A stretch of 64,000 nt of DNA from Gymnopus androsaceus JB14 (lineage: Eukaryota > Basidiomycota > Agaricomycetes > Agaricales > Omphalotaceae). The stretch is taken from NCBI GenBank assembly GCA_009733575.1, contig ML769637.1, positions 35,707-99,706 of the forward strand. Reading direction: 5' to 3'. Positions within the stretch are counted from its first letter, which is position 1, and each line of letters opens with the position of its first letter. Position numbers and translations under genes: made by a program. The notes under the pieces were generated by a model. It had not been told where the DNA came from and searched no databases. It saw only the letters and a program-made list of their open reading frames with translations. This document shows positions 31,782-44,998 of this stretch, piece by piece.

Positions 31782-34074
31782 TCACCTCATCCCAGCCTCA
31801 TCATACAAAAGATCAGAATATACCGGCACCCACGTCTTCGTCTTTGCTCGTTCCCGCACTTCCTCCTTCTTCCAATCCACTCCCGCATTCCCCTCTTCGA
31901 TCGCCTGCTCCGCCACAGCCACGGCAACCTCGAAATTAACAGCAGGCGCGTGGCCTAGGTCAGGTAACAACGCGTTATCTGGATCCTCGAGGGCTGGGGA
32001 GAGAGCAGCAAGACGACGTGCGCCTTCCGGGGAGTAAATAACAAAAACAAGTACGAAAGACAAAAAAAAATCATACCGGCAACAATCATGCTTTCCGACA
32101 TATGTCGGGATTTACTAAGAATAGCGCCGAATCCTAATCCGGGATAGATGAGGGCATCTGTAGGAGTCGCGGGGTTAGACAAGGCCACAAAGAGAGCGAG
32201 AAGACGTACTGTTGCATTCCGCAATACTGTAGGGGTTGTTGAGGATTTATCAACAATGATCACTGGCAGAATAAAGCACTCACGTATAATCCTTTCCATT
32301 GGGCATTTTGGCAGGAGGGAATGGACTCCCAGTCGCAAGCAGAGCCTTTCCCTTTGTCCACTCATTCGCATCCGCAGGCTTGACCTCAACCAATCGATCC
32401 GGGTTCGACAGCGGAAAGATTATCGGCCGTTCGCAGCCTTCCGCCATAGCTTCAATAACCTCCTTTGTAAACGCTCCTGGTCGCGTCGAGCACCCAATCA
32501 ACACAGTCGGCTTGATCTTCTTGACAACGTCCAATAGCGAAATCTCTGCATCCGCACCCTGTGCTACATTCGTCCACTCTGAGTCCGGGCGTACGTAGGC
32601 CTTGACGTCGTCACGTACACCGTGAGTATGCTCGACCTGCTCGGTGATGAGGCCATACCGGTCGATGAGGTAGAATTTGCTGTTTGCTTCCTCTTCGGAA
32701 ATTCCGTCGGTGGTGACCATGGCGTCGCGAAGCTGTTTCGTTATTCCCATGCCTGCAGAGCCGGCGCCGAAGACTACGATCCGTTGGTCAGTAAGTTTGG
32801 TGCGAGTGACGCCAATGGCAGCCATGGTGCATGCAAGGGTAACGGCTCCAGTTCCTTGGCTGCATGTTTGTTAACGAAAAGTGATGAGCAAAAAGGTAAA
32901 TGCATGCTTACATATCATCGTTGAAGACGACATGACTTTCCTTGTACCGCGAAAGTATCTTGTACGCATTGCTTACGCCGAAATCCTCAAAGTGCAGGAG
33001 ACTGTGCGGGTAGTGTTTCCGGACAAGCTGGACGAACCTGCGAATCTTTGATTAGCTTAATACATTGTAGCGGTGAGAACAACACACTTGTCGATGAATT
33101 CATCGTATTCCTGGCCCCGGATACGGTTATGCTGCCAGCCCTGTAAACAACATGTGAGTAAGGTTAACATAGACGGAAAAGTGAGACGCACGACGTATAG
33201 CGGGTCGTCCAGGAGCGTTTGGTTCTCGGTGCCAACATCAAGCACAATAGGTAGGCAAGAGGCTGGATTGACGCCTGCGATAAGGCTAAGGTGTACCCGT
33301 CAGAATACACTTCGTTAACATTCACAATGATGACACACGTATATAGCGCTGATTTCGCGGTGCAAATCTGTGTCGACACTCATGAGAGAAAGAAGAAGGA
33401 TTAAAACAATAACAACGTACCCCGATTCCCTATCGAAACAGCTTTATCAGTGAACGATTTCACGAGAAGGACCATTACAACGTACTCCGACACCCTGATC
33501 ACCAATTCCAAGGATTGCTTCAGCATCAGAGCAGACAATCAAGTCAATGTCCCGTCCTCGTGTTTGCTCCAAAAAATCCTCTTCCATGTTATCTGCGCCA
33601 GGCAAAGTAAGATAAATACCTTCGCTTCTTCTGAACAGGTGTGAATATTCAGCGATAGCTTCTCCCTAAGATCAAAAGGTTTCAGTTATAGACCTGGAAA
33701 AGTTCGCACATTAAAGATACCTGAGTTGGGGTGTAGATGATGGGTAAAAGCTCCTTCAAATGCTTCGCGATCAACGAATAGTATAGCACCCAATTCTGAT
33801 CCTTCATGCTCTGCAAAAAGGTATTCTTGCGGATGGGAGTCTCCCGTGTCTTTAGCTGAGCATACGCTCGCTCGCATTGCTCCTCTAGAGAATTGACCTG
33901 ATAAGGAAGACGACCTCGAAGGCCAAAAATGTCTCTTTCTTTCGCGGTGAACGCTGTGCCTTTGTTGAACCGAGGTGTATTGAAGATAGCTTCACCTCGA
34001 AGAGCCACTTTAATTGACTGCGCTTGGCTATGGGCTAGGATGGATTTCCGGACAGCTTGTAGAGTGTTCGCCAT
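31782..34074 (-). CDS. NAD(P)-dependent malic enzyme
   Basis: It converts malate to pyruvate and CO2 with NAD(P)H formation, probably in mitochondria or cytosol. Start at the ATG 34074 ([17 protein letters not shown]). Conserved blocks in order: [115 protein letters not shown] (metal-binding Asp residues), [12 protein letters not shown] (Rossmann nucleotide site), and [20 protein letters not shown]. The C-terminus is YDEAGMR, stop 31782-31784. About eight to ten introns, with a micro-exon near 33420 (GIG) and a small exon near 33350 ([10 protein letters not shown]). The length, about 590 residues, suits eukaryotic malic enzymes. The cofactor cannot be assigned by eye. Confidence 0.92.
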
Positions 34075-34838
34075 GGCGGCGGCGACTTCGAGGCTAGGTT
34101 GAACACGTGATAGCGTCGCCACTTTCGCTCCTCACTTGATTGAATTCGAAAAATGGGCGATACTGTAGTAGTAGTATTGAATCCGGCGATGCGAATTCTA
34201 CCATATTAGCCGCATGTTTCAAAACGATTTTGAGATGTGGAGCTATTCAAAAACAATTCAAAAATTGACCAAACATTTTGAGACACGCGACTAATACGGT
34301 CTATTGACCTGATTTTACGCTTTCCTTGTTTTTGTTTGGCTATTCCTCGCTGCTGTCTTGCTTAGTACTCTATTTTGTTTTCTCGCTTTCTCTATCTATT
34401 AACAAGAAAGTTGTACAGTTACTATCCGACTCAGACTCAATCAAAGGTTCGACGGGCGCTTGTGCTAAGCGCTTTTGGCTTTCAGGCGCCTTATCTTCTT
34501 TGGTCTTCTACCAATCTTCTACTCTACGTACGTCAATCTCGTTCTAACTTCTATGTAGCCGTCAAAAACGCGGAGACCAGTTACAAGACTCTCTATTAAT
34601 ATCCAACCTTTGATCACACGATGATGCCTGGGACCTGCGTATTTATTTCATAAACTGGCTTAGCAGCTATTCAACGGTTCGTCGAAACGGCGAAATGTTT
34701 AAGCGACGCTTACCGTTGACTCTGAGCGTTTACACGACTGTATGAATCTACATACCGTCCGATCGGTTATTTCAGCTCGGTAAATTGGTTCCGTAATTCT
34801 GCCGTTGGATAACCCTGTAGGACAGAAGAATATCGAGC
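34075..34838. other. Divergent intergenic region, partly duplicated
   Basis: It lies between the malic enzyme start and the first P450. The part 34600-34870 (GCTTAGCAGCTATTCAACGG and GGTTCCGTAATTCTGCCGTT) recurs upstream of the second P450 (38985-39657), where it is interrupted by about 410 extra bases. Confidence 0.6.
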
Positions 34839-34845
34839 TATAAAA
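34839..34845 (+). promoter_or_regulatory. TATA box of P450 copy 1
   Basis: AGCTATAAAAGCTGGG, 38 bp before the start codon at 34877; an identical context precedes copy 2. Confidence 0.7.
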
Positions 34846-34876
34846 GCTGGGATAGCATCATCGAACAACCCCAACT

Positions 34877-37544
34877 ATGATTTCACTCAAAGAATTCAAC
34901 CACGGATGGTCTGTTGCAAAGTGTCGCCGTTGCTATCTTCTCTGCAGGACTCTGGCTCTTAATGCGAAGCCGAAAGAAAATGCCTGGCTCGACTCTAAAT
35001 CATGTCCCAGGACCCCCCAGCTAGCTCGTGGTGGAAAGGTGGGCATATATCGACGGAAATCGTACACGCGCTAAGTCGTCAAACCATGCATTTCAGGACA
35101 CCAAGCCCAGATGAGCGATTTGAAGGATGGCTGGAGCTTCCACCAGATGCTGGCCGAAAATTGTGAGTTGCGTCTTCGCGCGCTCTTTTCCTTAAAGCTC
35201 ACCTCTGCTAATAGATGGTCCGGTCGTCAAATTGCAAACTGTCTTCCGGGTAAGCACTGTTGAATTTTTGACGATAGTTATACTCAGTAGTTTGGCTTTA
35301 TAGAAAAACGTGTTTTATACGTTTGACCCCAAAGCCATGAATCATATCCTGCTCAAGGTATAGATCTCTTCACTGTCATCAGAAGGTGAGGAGCTGATTC
35401 CAGCTTCAGGAAATGAATTCTTTCCCTGCCCTTCGCATTGAGTACGTGGAACTTCTCTCGTGAATTCGGACTTTAATGTGCCTACTTGGGAACTTATCAG
35501 GTTTGGTAATGTTATTCTTGGAAACGGCTTGCTGGACACGGTCGGCGAAGTACATCGCAAACAGCGCAAAATGCTCAACCCCGTCTTTTCAATTGCTCAC
35601 ATGCGTTCCATGAGTGAGTCGAATAATTGAGCGCCTGGTGTATCTGACTTTGAATACGATACAGTGCCTATGTTCAATGATATTGCGCAGAAGGTGCAGT
35701 AAAGGTGGCCGATTCCATTCATTTACATTCACTGACTTTCTTCTCCCGTAGTTGGAGAACACGCTAAACAAGAGAGTGCAAAGTGGACCTGCAGAAGTAA
35801 GTGTTTCCAGAGCCATCTCGTCGTGTGTATCAATACTTATCAGCTCCAATGTAGATTGACCTCCTCGGATGGATGGCTCGCACTGGCGCTCGAGCTCATC
35901 GGTCAATCAGGATTTGGTTACTCTTTCGACAACATGGAAGATGATGTGCCGAAGGCACAAATACAGCCTCGTCATCAAGGATCTCGTGCAAGTGTCTACC
36001 TTACTGCCATCATATATCTCAATCTTTAACATTCTAATGACAGGCCAGCGTTAAGTCGAATAACTTTGTATACCAGGACCTTCCACCCACTGCTTTGTCA
36101 AACTCTTATCTGCAAAGACACGGACCTTGTTAATGAACGCCGTTCCTTGGAAAGCCATTCACGAGGTTCGCGATATGGTGATGTATATGCACGAATTCTC
36201 TGTGAAGGTTTACGAGGAGAAGAAACGCGCATTGGAAGAAGGAGATGAAGCCGTTACGCGGCAGCTGGGACAGGGCAAGGATATTCTTAGTATTTTGAGT
36301 ACGGACCTTTCGCTTGAGCTAGTATTGTCTTCTCTACTAATCGACTTCTTAGTGAAAGATAATGTTAACGCTGGCGCCGAGGATAAACTTGATGAAGATG
36401 AAATCATCGCTCAGGTATTTCTCTCCTCGTCATCATCCAACTCCAAATCTGACCTTTTTCTCTTAGATGTCGTGAGTAATCATCAGTTCTGTGCAGCACT
36501 GGACTTCTTATGGACTTGGATCTCTAGGACATTTATCTTCGCCGCAATGGATACCACCTCTGTAAGTGATGTTGACTGATCTTATTTCTCCAAAGCCACT
36601 GACAAAAAGACACCATAGAATGCCATGTCTCGTATAATCCACTTGTTAACTGTCCACCCGGATGTTCAGGATAAGATGCGTCAAGAGATCTCTCAAGCTC
36701 GACGGGAGCGTGCGGGCGAGAATCTGAGCTACGATGAGCTGGTAGCTCTGCCTTATTTGGATGCAGTGTGTAGGGAGACCCTGCGTCTGTGCGTATCTCC
36801 CTTCCTTTGTGCCGTCCCTTGGCTGACAAGCAAACGCATAGTTACCCCCCTCTAGCACATATTTTCCGAAGGTACATGCGTGCTGGATGTAATTGACTAG
36901 TTCCATACTCAATAAAGCATCTCTAGGGCTATGGAAGACTCGGTGGTTCCGCTGTCGAAACCCGTACGTGGTGTTGACGGGCGGGAGATCACAGAGGTTT
37001 TCGTTCCGAAAGGGACCATGGTGGACATCTCCATCATAAACTCGAACCGCAACACCGACTTTTGGGGACCGGATGCGATGGAGTGGAAACCCGAACGATG
37101 GCTCTCTTCCCTCCCGGATTCTATCACTAACGCCAAGATCCCAGGAATCTACTCTCATCTGTAAGCCCGCCACCTTTCATAAACAATCCTTTGATTCTGA
37201 ACTTACCCGTTGCATACAGTATGACCTTCAATGGCGGAGGTCACTCATGCATGTGAGTTTCATTCATAATTTTATACGGCTTCTGTGCACTGAACGTCCT
37301 TTTCTGTAATCAGTGGCTTCAAATTCTCGCAGCTAGAAATGAGTACGTGTTGGTACCTCTTTCATCGAAATGGGGCTCATGGTCTTTTTCAGAGGTCATC
37401 ATTTCGATGCTCGTGGAGAAGTTCAAGTTCTCCCCCGCTCCAGGAAAAGATATCTTCTGGCAGATGTCTGCTATCTCCAGTCCTGTTGTTGCAGGAGGAG
37501 ATGGCCATCCAAGGCTGCCGCTCCTTGTCGAATCCGCAAAATGA
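34877..37544 (+). pseudogene. Cytochrome P450, tandem copy 1, with frame breaks
   Basis: A multi-exon microsomal monooxygenase gene. An N-terminal membrane helix leads to VPGPP, then YGPVVKLQTVFRKNVFYTF, GNGLLDTVGEVHRKQRKMLN, FIFAAMDTTS (I-helix), LPYLDAVCRETLRL (ExxR at 36775), DFWGPDAMEWKPERW, and the haem-binding FNGGGHSCIGFKFSQLEM (Cys 37248-37250, an intron inside it). Compared with copy 2 it has extra bases near 34911, 35020, 35885 and 36093 and a compensating pair near 35955. Its first exon cannot be read through. Exon sequence is otherwise well preserved, so recent decay or assembly indels are both possible. The substrate is unknown. Confidence 0.85.
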
Positions 37545-39619
37545 TCGATGCGGTTTTCCCAGTAATAACCGAGCAAAGTATGGATGCGAGCGAAGGTGAG
37601 ATCGTATGAACTATTCTGTCAGTAAATCTATGTCCCATACACCCAATTATCCAATGGTTTCTGGAGCGTAGCTTCCTTTTAAGTCGTTCTCTCAAAGAAA
37701 TGATGGCACATGTGTAAATGACCAACGGAATTGTGATGGCGTCCGGTGATGTACGACAGACAAGTAGGTTACTGTCAAACGAAGTAATAAGTAAGAATCC
37801 TCAGGACGACACAACGATAAAGACTGAGGGACAAGCTGGGAATAGAATAGTCCGTATATAAGGTAAAGGTCTGTAACGACCGATCTAGCGGAGCAAGTCG
37901 GTCGTCACAATATGTAACAAAGAAGAATTTGAGCGAGAAGGAATTTGAATAGGTCAAACGTGTAAAGGGTAAGTAAAACATGTATGGATGTTCAAAACTG
38001 AGAAACAAATGTAAATGGAATCAGATAGAAGGGAAAACTGAACTTGGTATATGAAAAACCGGTAGACGGGATTTCCGGTGGGACTCGATCAGTATCTTAC
38101 GCTTTGACCGGCCCGTCACGTATCTTCAACAGTTACAATACTTTGAGATGCACTAGCAGAGCGGACTACATATCAAAACCCAAGAAATTGAATTGAAAAG
38201 ATGAAAGACCAGATGAATACTTACTTCTTGCAGGACCCCGAGCTTTCCCCGTAGTTCGTAGCGTTCAGGATGGGCTCGGACAGCGTCGAGCGAGCAGGTC
38301 CAGGGGCTTCCAGGGGTCGTCAGCAGGAACCGAAATGTTTCCTTTGCCGTAGACGTCGTGCTACAATGATCAAGGTTGTATCAGACCAAATCAACTCACT
38401 GTTGACGAAAACGCAGCCATCGACAGAATCGCACGTCTCGAGACTAGTATATTGGAGATTTCCATACGTGGTAGTAGTAGAGATCTTCGATGGAAGAGCT
38501 CAGGTTGGAGAGTGTTTGAGTTTACGCTGATGTAGCAGAGGGAGTGGAATTAGCAGTAGGAGGTTCTTATTTTATATCCACAACCCCATAGAGGTCTAGA
38601 AATCACTTACAAGTTACTGTTCATATCCGTCAATGCGGGCGCTTTTTAGGCGCCTTATCTTACTTCCTTCCTTCCTTCTAAGTATCCGTCAAAACTCAAA
38701 AAACGCAGAGACCAGTTACAACACTTTCTATAAACAAAGGTCATTTAAACAAAGGTCATTTGCTCGTTATCTTACGACTGTGTCTCATACTTTGGTCACG
38801 CGATAATGCTTTCTGCGCGTGTATTTCATAAATTAAAACTCTAAGCTTGTTCAAGTTCGGCTTAGCAGGTACTCGCAGGCCCACAAAAGCTTCTACTGCA
38901 CTAGCTCCAGAATAGCTTCATTTATACCGTCATTTTGTGCATTTGCCTCAGGAAGAGCTTCTCGTGTAATATAAAACCTTTGATCACACGATGATGCTTC
39001 GGGCTTCCTGGGACCTGCGCGTTTCATAAACTGGCTTAGCAGCTATTCAACGGTTCGTCAAAATACGGCGAAATGTTTAAGCAACGCTTAGTCTTCTTGC
39101 AATGAAAACTCCTGTGTGAAACTCCTCAAATTCAATCTACATTGAATGAATCGAACCTCGTCTCCACCACCACTGTCCAACGCCCATGACAAGCGTCGCT
39201 CTACTACTATGTACTTCGGACCACTTCATTACAAGCACTCCATTACAATTCAACAGGTCATCCAATCATCCTGAGACATACCTGGCAAGACAGAGGGAAG
39301 AGTGAGCTGGGATAGCCAGTACAGTTATCACCGATCTAGGAGGGAACGTCAGCGCTCGTGGTCTCGGCTGAGCTCGGCTGAGACATAACCCGGTACAACG
39401 CTACCGCTTTCGACCTCAAAGAGGCGGGTATAGTTGCCCGCTTGGACCTTGTAAGGTGGGGATGACTCCTGTAATCACAAATTAAAGTGTCAGAGATATG
39501 GTGTAAATCTACCGTGCGATCGGTTATGTCAGCTCGGTAATTTGGTTCCGTAATTCTGCCGTTGGAAGGAAGGAAGGAAGAAGTATATTACACGGCTGGA
39601 TAGCCCTGTAGGACAGATC
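37545..39619. other. Spacer between the P450 copies
   Basis: It contains the 3' flank of unit A, with the fragment near 38270-38530 that may be the remnant of an F-box-type N-terminus (followed by RDLRWKSSGWR). From 38985 it is the 5' flank of unit B. No intact gene seen. Confidence 0.5.
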
Positions 39620-39626
39620 TATAAAA
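39620..39626 (+). promoter_or_regulatory. TATA box of P450 copy 2
   Basis: GATCTATAAAAGCTGGG, 38 bp before the ATG at 39658. Confidence 0.7.
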
Positions 39627-39657
39627 GCTGGGATAGCATTATCGAACAACCCCAGCT

Positions 39658-42326
39658 ATGATTTCACTCAAAGAATTCAACCAGGATGGTCTGTTGCAAA
39701 GTGTCGCCGTTGCTATCTTCTCTGCGGGAATTTGGCTCCTAATGCGAAGCCGAAGGAAGATGCTTGTGCCAACGCTAGATCAAGTCCCAGGACCCCCCGT
39801 TGGCTCGTGGTGGAAAGGTGAGCATATATCGACGAAAATCGTACGCGCACTACATCGACAAACCATGCATTTCAGGTAACCAAGCCCAGATGACCGATTT
39901 GAAGAATGGCTGGAGCTTCCACCAGATGCTGGCCGAAAATTGTGAGTTGCGTCTTCGCGCGCTCTTTTCCTTAAAGCTCACCTCTGCTAATAGATGGTCC
40001 GGTCGTCAAATTGCAAACGGTTTTCCGGGTAAGCACTGTTGAATTTTTGACGATAGTTATACTCAGTAATTTGGCTTGTAGAAAAACGTGTTTTATACGT
40101 ATGACCCCAAAGCCATGAATCATATACTGCTCAAGGTATAGATCTCTTCACTGTCATCAGAAGGCGAGGAGCTGATTCCAGCTTCAGGAAGTGAATTCTT
40201 ATCCTGCTCTTCGCATTGAGTACGTGTAATTTCTCTCGCGAATTCGGACATTGTGCCTACTTGGGAACTTATCAGGTTTGGTAATGTTATTCTTGGAAAC
40301 GGCTTGTTGGACACGGTCGGCGAAGTACATCGCAGACAGCGCAAAATGCTCAACCCCGTCTTTTCGATTGCTTACATGCGCTCCATAAGTGAGTCGAATA
40401 ATTGAGCGCCTGGCGTATCTGACTTTGAATACGATACAGTGCCTATGTTCAATGATATTGCCCAGAAGGTGCAGTAAAGGTGGCCGATTCCATTCATTTA
40501 TATTCACTGACTTCGCTTCTCCTGTAGTTGGAGAATACGTTGAACAAAAAAGTGCAAAATGGACCCGCAGAAGCAAGTGTTTCCAGAGCCATCTCGTCGT
40601 GTGTATCAATACTTATCAGCTTCCAATGTAGATTGACCTCCTCGGATGGATGGCTCGCACGGCGCTTGAGCTCATCGGTCAATCAGGATTTGGTTACTCT
40701 TTCGACAATATGGAAGATGATGTGCCCAAGCACAAATACAGCCTCGTTCATGAAGAATCTCGTGCAAGTGTCTACCTTACTGCCATCATATATCTCAATC
40801 TTTAACATTCTAATGACAGGCCAGCGTTAAGTCGAATAACTTTGTATACCAGGACCTTCCACCCACTGCTTGTCAAAATCTTCTCTGCAAAGACACGGAC
40901 CTTGTTAATGAACGCCGTTCCTTGGAAAGCCATTCACGAGGTTCGCGATATGGTGATGTATATGCACGAATTCTCTGTGAAGGTTTACGAGGAGAAGAAA
41001 CGCGCATTGGAAGAAGGAGATGAAGCAGTTACGCGGCAGCTGGGACAGGGCAAGGATATTCTTAGTATTTTGAGTACGGACCTTTCGCTTGAGCTAGGTT
41101 TGTCTTCTCTACTAATCGACTTATAGTGAAAGATAATATTAACGCTGGCGCCGAGGATAAACTTGAAGAAGACGAAATCATCGCTCAGGTATTTCCGAGT
41201 CTCTCTTCGTCATCATCCAACTCTAAATCTGACCTTTTTCTCCTAGATGTCGTGAGTAATCACCAGTTCTCTGCAGTTCTGGAATTTTTATAGACTTGGA
41301 TCTCTAGGACATTTATCTTCGCCGCAATGGATACCACCTCTGTAAGTGATGTTGACTAATCCCATTCTTCCAAAACCACTAACAAAAAAACACCACAGAA
41401 TGCTATGTCTCGTCTACTTCAGCTGTTAACTCTTCATCCGGATGTTCAGGATAAGCTGCGTCAAGAGATCTCTCAAGCTCGACGGGAGCGTGCGGGCGAG
41501 AATCTGAGCTACGATGAGCTGGTAGCTCTGCCTTATTTGGATGCAGTGTGTAGGGAGACCCTGCGTCTGTGCGTATCTCCCTTCCTTTGTGTCGACCATT
41601 GGCTGACAAGTAAACGCACAGTTACCCCCCTCTATCACATGTTTTCCGAAGGTATATGCGTGCTGGATGTAATTGACTAGTTCCATACTCAATAAAGCGT
41701 CTCTAGGGCTATAGAAGACTCGGTGGTTCCGCTGTCGAAACCCGTACGTGGTGTTGACGGGCAGGAGATCACAGAAGTTTTTCGTTCCGAAAGGGACCAT
41801 GGTGAACGTCTCCATCATAAACTCGAACCGCAACCCCGACTTTTGGGGACCGGATGCGATGGAGTGGAAACCTGAACGATGGCTCTCTTCCCTCCCGGAT
41901 TCTATCACTAACGCCAAGATCCCTGGAATCTACTCTCATCTGTAAGCCCGCCACCTTTTATAAACAATACTTTGATTCTGAACTCACCGGTTGCATACAG
42001 TATGACCTTCATTGGCGGAGGTCACTCATGCATGTAAGTCCCGTTCATAATTTCATACGGCTTTTGCACACTGAACGTCCTTTTCTGTGATCAGTGGCTT
42101 TAAATTCTCTCAGCTGGAAATGAGTGCGTGCTGGTCCCTCTTGCATCGAAATGCCGCTCATGCTCTTTTTCAGAGGTCATCATTTCGATGCTCGTGGAGA
42201 AGTTCAAGTTCTCCCCCGCTCCAGGAAAAGATATCTTGCTGGCAGATGTCTGTGATTTCCAGCCCTGTTGTTGTAGGCGGAGATGGCCGTCCCAAGCTGC
42301 CGCTCCTTGTCGAATCCGCCAAATGA
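39658..42326 (+). pseudogene. Cytochrome P450, tandem copy 2, near-intact
   Basis: It starts MISLKEFNQDGLLQSVAVAI with a continuous first exon: membrane helix, RSRRK stop-transfer, VPGPPVGSWWKGN. The later parts are as in copy 1: DLLGWMARTALELIGQSGFG, KAIHEVRDMVMYMHEFSVKV, AAMDTTSNAMSRLLQLLTLH, CRETLRL (ExxR at 41555), PERW, FIGGGHSCIGFKFSQLEM (Cys 42029-42031). The usual Arg two before Cys is His in both copies. Two one-base insertions relative to copy 1 break the frame: a T run at 41778-42782-type position (TTTTT at 41778-41782) and CTTGCTGG near 42236. It would be functional if these are sequencing errors. Confidence 0.85.
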
Positions 42327-43277
42327 TCGATACGGGTTCCTCATTTCATAAATGAGGAGAGTAAAGAGGCGAGTGAAGGTTCGTATGAGCAGGCCTATGG
42401 AAGACTGTCAGTAAATCTATGTCCCATAATTTGAATTTACACCAATATACGGAGTTCATCGGCGATTGCTTTGGGTGATTATGTACCAGAACGAGAGAGT
42501 ACTTCGAGATATACTAGCGGAGTGGACTACAGATTATAAGGCACCGGGAATTGAATTGAAAACATGAATAACCGAACGACTATTTCTTGTGACGTTCGGG
42601 ATGAACTCGCAGGTTTGCATTAGAAAAAAAGTCCATACGATGCGAAGAAAGTCCACAGCTCAACGCACTGACGCAGCCATCGATAGTCTAAGAATCGCAC
42701 ATGTCGAGAAAATCTTGGAGATTTCCAACCATTCAGTGCCTAGTACTAGTAGGGATCTTCGATGGAAGAGTTCAGGTTGGAGGCGTTTGAGTGCACGCTG
42801 ATGGCGGAGTAGCAGTAGCGATTCTTAGCTTAGAATTAGCGCAACTTATGGGCGCTTTGTTAAGCGCCTTATCTCTTACTCGCGTCCTTCCTTCCTTCTA
42901 TCCGTCTAAAAACGCGAAGACCAGTTACGACACTCTCTATAAGAGCAAAGGTCATTTGCTCGTTATCTTACGTACTGTCTCTCAGTCCTTTGGTCGCGCG
43001 ATAATGCTTTCTGTGCGTGTCGTAAATTAAAACTCTAAGCTTGTTCAAGCTCGGTTTCAGCAGGTACTCGCAGGCCCCACAGAAGCTCCTACTCCGAAAT
43101 AGCTTCATTTATACCGAACAACTAGCGTTATTTTCCGGGTTTGCCTCAATAAGAACTTGGCCTCCATTCACTGATATTCGGTTCGTCGGAAATGCGGCGA
43201 AGTGTATGGTTTAAAAGGAGGCTAGTCCAAAGGATGAAAGAGATTAGACTCTAGACAGCACCCTCGGACTCTCTAAC
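42327..43277. other. 3' flank of P450 unit B
   Basis: No complete gene. It contains the coiled-coil-like fragment at 42589-42801, which could be an upstream exon of the F-box gene that follows; a splice acceptor CTCTCAG precedes 43289. Confidence 0.45.
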
Positions 43278-44629
43278 TTGCTCTCAGTGAGTACCCTTCC
43301 CGACTTTGTCGAGATTGGGCTTTCGTCTGACATTGACAGCATTGCCAGGGAATCCAAATTACCCCGACATAGTATGAAGGACAGCTGGCCTATGGAGATT
43401 CTAGATGGCCAGTCTCTGTCAAAATCGTGGCTCGTTTGCCCTATACACCGTTTGCCCACCGAACTCGTGCTGCTGATATTCACCTACGCCACATCTTTTG
43501 TTACGCAAACCGACGGACTCGATTTGGATTTCTTTGATTTTCCAGTCGAGATTACGGTCATTCACATATCACAAACATGTTCTCTTTGGCGCAGCATCTC
43601 TTTCGCTGTCCCGTCACTGTGGGCGAACATCCGTATCGCAATCGACGTGGTACAACATGTATCTCAGTTCAATTCAGTAGTGGGATGCCTCGACGTCCTT
43701 CTTCGAGGCTCAGGTGAAGCCCCGTTAACGATCCTTCATACGAGACCTAGACACAGACGTGATAGCAGAGCCCGAATCATCATCATCATCAACACCCGCC
43801 TATCGCGACGTAGCCAGAAGGAAGGTCCGAGAACACGTATTCCCCAGTCTATTCGTGCTTTCAGATCGCTGGTTCTCTGTAACCTTCATCGGGAGCATCC
43901 GATACACCTGCGTATACTCCAATCTCCTCAAAGGATGCTTCCCGTTGCTCCGACATTTAGATATTGCTTCTTCAGAGCTTTATTTATTCCAAAACGCCGT
44001 TAACTCTAACTCTGACCTCGGTCACTCCTTCGATTGTGATATTAGCGATGACACTGGCTTCGCTGTTGCTGTTCAGCAGTCTCATCCTCAGATACTCATA
44101 GGCAACATCAGCTCCCTCCGCGTGAAATGCATCATCTCCGATCCTCCTCGAGCGAATATATCTCTTTCAAGGTTGAAGGAGCTTGTTTATGAAGGGCCGA
44201 TGCAGCTGGGAGTGGTGTATTCCTTGGTGAGGAATTGCGCAGGGACCTTGGAGAGACTCTGTTGTCGCTTTTCCAAGCCGAACCGACCTTCACTGTCACG
44301 GACGTGTCAATTCGATGATGCTAGACGGAAGATTCATCTAACCTCGATTGAAGTCGTTGGATATCTCTTGGGGTCGCGCGCGCGGAATCGAGTCGGTCAG
44401 TGATGATGAAGATGAAAGCAGAAGGATGCAACTTATCGTCTCTCTGGCTCTTCCGACGAATATGTACCTCTTGCGTTTGACGAATGGCATTACTGGGAGG
44501 ATTGGGTCGTGCTTGGACGAGAAGCTGGTAATACCGATAGTATCTTCAGGTTGTGCGGCAGCTGCCGGTTTTAATGACTCTATGAACATTCGGGACTTGG
44601 TAGAGAAGTTTTTGCATGTACGTTCATAA
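43278..44629 (+). CDS. F-box-like protein gene, two frame breaks
   Basis: The F-box-like core is CPIHRLPTELVLLIFTYAT ... ISQTCSLWRSISFAVPSLWANIRI, followed by a variable LRR-like part (LPLLRHLDIASSELYLF, SLRVKCIISD, ISLSRLKELVYEGPMQLGVVY, LERLCC). Such proteins are usually substrate adaptors of SCF ubiquitin ligases and form big families in mushrooms. The start is uncertain, because no ATG precedes IDSIARESK in frame; the first internal ATG is 43374. The frame shifts by one base near 43740-43750 and again near 44370, where the true continuation is DEDESRRMQLIVSLALPTNM. Either a pseudogene or indel errors. Confidence 0.65.
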
Positions 44630-44998
44630 ATTACTGTTTTTTTTTTGTTTACAGCAGGTTGAATACAAATGATCAGCAAAAAATATGTCGATCGTTGAAT
44701 GGCGATTATTTAGAAGTTAGTAGAATAAGGCCTCGGGTTGTGCCCAGGCGAAGACTACAGGATTTGCAATGCGACGCGCATTATGGACATGGCGACAAAC
44801 TTGAATCAATGACATCGAAAACCTGGTACAGTCCATACAGTAAAATAATAGTACACATAAGCATCAAAGATTCCATTGGAAGTTAGCGCGAGCGCGAGCC
44901 TCTCGGATTCAAGGAGAGAAAAGGCAGTCAGTAAGGAACGCGTGAGTAACTTGAATGCCGTCCGCAATTGAATATTTTATCCTTTGCTCCTGACCACT

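Larger units (their letters stand above)
34600..43150 (+). repeat. Tandem duplication of a P450-bearing unit of about 4.4 kb
   Basis: Unit A is roughly 34600-38960 and unit B 38985-43150. The coding exons, introns and both flanks correspond. The 3' flanks share a coiled-coil-like fragment (AAIDRIARLETSILEIS at 38410-38460, AAIDSLRIAHVEKILEIS at 42675-42730) and the GGCGCTTT..AAGCGCCTTATCT segment (38637 and 42850). Introns are nearly as similar as exons, which indicates a recent event. Confidence 0.85.

Noticed and set aside
9259..42326. Biosynthetic gene cluster joining the PsiD-like enzyme and the P450s
   Set aside because: They are 24 kb apart with MLH1, a hydrophobin, an NLR, malic enzyme and much repeat DNA between them; no methyltransferase or kinase is present.
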